Source of the DNA: Paragordius varius
Lineage: Eukaryota > Nematomorpha
DNA length: 64,000 nt
Assembly: GCA_964247055.1 (NCBI GenBank)
Contig: OZ176054.1
Coordinates: forward strand, 310,001-374,000
Reading direction: 5' to 3'
The notes under the pieces were generated by a model. The model was not told where the DNA came from. It did no database searches and saw only the letters and a program-made list of their open reading frames with translations. Shown here piece by piece: positions 63,427-64,000 of this stretch. The position numbers were made by a program, and so were the translations under genes. Every line of letters begins with the position of its first letter. The first letter of the stretch is position 1.

Positions 63427-64000
63427 TCTAATTTTTATGAATTTTTTAAATATTTAAAAAATTTATTTTATACGATTTTAAAAATAAAAATGGCTACCTA
63501 AAATCCAAATTTGATCAGGTGATGTCACCATAATTTTTTTTGGGTAGCCCTATGGTAGTTCCATCATCACCCCAAATATTGTCGAGATCGGAGTATAAAT
63601 GTAATTTTTATGAATTTTATAAATATTTAAAAAATTTATTTTATACGATTTTAAAAATAAAAATGGCTACCTAAAATCCAAATTTGATCAGGTGATGTCA
63701 CCATAATTTTTTTTGGGTAGCCCTATGGTAGTTCCATCATCACCCCAAATATTTTCGAGATCGGAGTATAAATGTAATTTTTATGAATTTTATATTTAAA
63801 AAATTTATTTTATACGATTTTAAAAATAAAAATGGCTACCTAAAATCCAAATTTGATCAGGTGATGTCGCCATAATTTTTTTTGGGTAGCCCTATGGTAG
63901 TTCCATCATCACCCCAAATATTTTCGAGATCGGAGTATAGATGTAATTTTTATGAATTTTTTAAATATTTAAAAAATTTATTTTATACGATTTTAAAATA
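63427..64000. repeat. Right end of the window, ordinary A-type monomers
   Basis: About three and a half monomers. Changes: ATAAATCTAATT near 63428, GAATTTTATAAAT, a monomer whose palindrome region is shortened (GAATTTTATATTTAAA near 63787), and GTATAGATG near 63936. The window ends inside a monomer, so the array continues. Confidence 0.85.

Larger units (their letters stand above)
1..64000. repeat. Satellite DNA array, ~173-bp monomer, ~370 head-to-tail copies
   Basis: The whole window is one tandem repeat. Taking ATGGCTACC as the arbitrary monomer start, successive starts fall at 29, 201, 374, 550 and so on to 63832, with spacing 172-173 bp in most copies. Dividing the span by the mean spacing gives about 370 monomers; this is an estimate, not a count. 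All copies lie in the same orientation and no foreign sequence interrupts them. Neighbouring monomers differ by a few substitutions, by T-run length and by small indels. G+C of the consensus is 45 of 173 bases. Every monomer has stops in all six frames, three on the plus strand within the first ~60 bp and three on the minus strand opposite the C-rich part, so the array is non-coding. Known biology: such arrays form centromeric, pericentromeric or other heterochromatin in eukaryotes. I do not recognise the family; location and species remain open. Confidence 0.99.

Noticed and set aside
1-64000. Protein-coding genes or small ORFs, including the ATG in ATGGCTACC of each monomer
   Set aside because: ATG GCT ACC is followed at once by TAA. 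The consensus has stops in all six frames, and 172/173-bp monomers shift frame from copy to copy, so no long frame stays open.
1-64000. CRISPR array
   Set aside because: Repeats are contiguous 173-bp units without unique spacers; the variation consists of scattered substitutions shared among monomers.
1-64000. LTR, helitron or MITE ends as origin of the monomer
   Set aside because: No terminal repeats, target-site duplications or element fragments could be recognised in or between monomers.
1-64000. Telomeric repeat, rRNA, tRNA or replication-origin sequence
   Set aside because: No short G-rich telomere unit, rRNA or tRNA sequence was seen; A/T richness alone does not support an origin.
1-64000. 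T6-T9 run length as a meaningful variant
   Set aside because: It partly follows subfamilies (T7 with many TCACT monomers), but homopolymer length is prone to sequencing error, so I used it only as a supporting marker.

Overview
The window is a single, uninterrupted tandem satellite-DNA array from end to end. The monomer is about 173 bp (canonical 172-173 bp, observed roughly 153-176 bp) and about 74% A+T. It is repeated head to tail about 370 times, always in the same orientation. Both window ends cut through a monomer, so the array continues on both sides. I see no gene, RNA gene, transposon, CRISPR array or unique sequence. In the consensus monomer all six reading frames are closed by stops, so nothing longer than a few tens of codons is open. 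This kind of array is typical of eukaryotic centromeric, pericentromeric, subtelomeric or other heterochromatic DNA. I do not recognise the monomer and the species cannot be named from it. The strong A+T bias fits many insects, nematodes, molluscs or plants.

Each monomer has two halves. The first ~105 bp is mixed sequence (about 35% G+C). It holds two interleaved 7-bp inverted repeats, a T7-T9 run, a C-rich box, and a variable block that comes in two main linked forms: CGAG..GGAG ('A-type') and GGGG..GGAC ('B-type', which makes a perfect hairpin CCCCAAA-TAT-TTTGGGG). The last ~65 bp is almost pure A/T (about 6% G+C), with a 24-bp perfect palindrome, a TATAAA and an AATAAA.

The main content of the window is the arrangement of monomer variants. 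Diagnostic substitutions and indels show nested whole-monomer duplications. (1) 12.05-17.57 kb is a compact colinear paralogue of 1.24-11.88 kb; the left copy is about twice as long because it carries extra tandem expansions (dimers, a 7-mer, a 6-mer). (2) 16.70-19.12 kb is a 7-mer pair. (3) 22.39-29.62 kb is a 16-mer present three times, the middle copy lacking six internal monomers. (4) 30.66-32.70 kb reappears at 37.00-39.21 kb with one extra monomer. (5) 33.22-34.42 kb reappears 16.3 kb away at 49.55-50.75 kb. (6) 39.73-44.22 kb is a 13-mer pair. (7) 43.35-46.11 kb is an 8-mer pair with no difference seen over 1,380 bp. (8) 46.63-49.03 kb is a 7-mer pair. (9) 50.75-60.73 kb has the form L-K-K-L': a 17-monomer block on both sides of a 12-mer pair. 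(10) 59.00-63.43 kb is a 14-mer pair. B-type monomers make up about half of the left third and almost disappear after about 50.8 kb.

All separations are close to whole numbers of monomers, as expected if unequal exchange or a related in-register process builds the array. Nothing here supports a new protein- or RNA-based system. The interest lies in the layered record of array growth and in the conserved structural motifs of the monomer.
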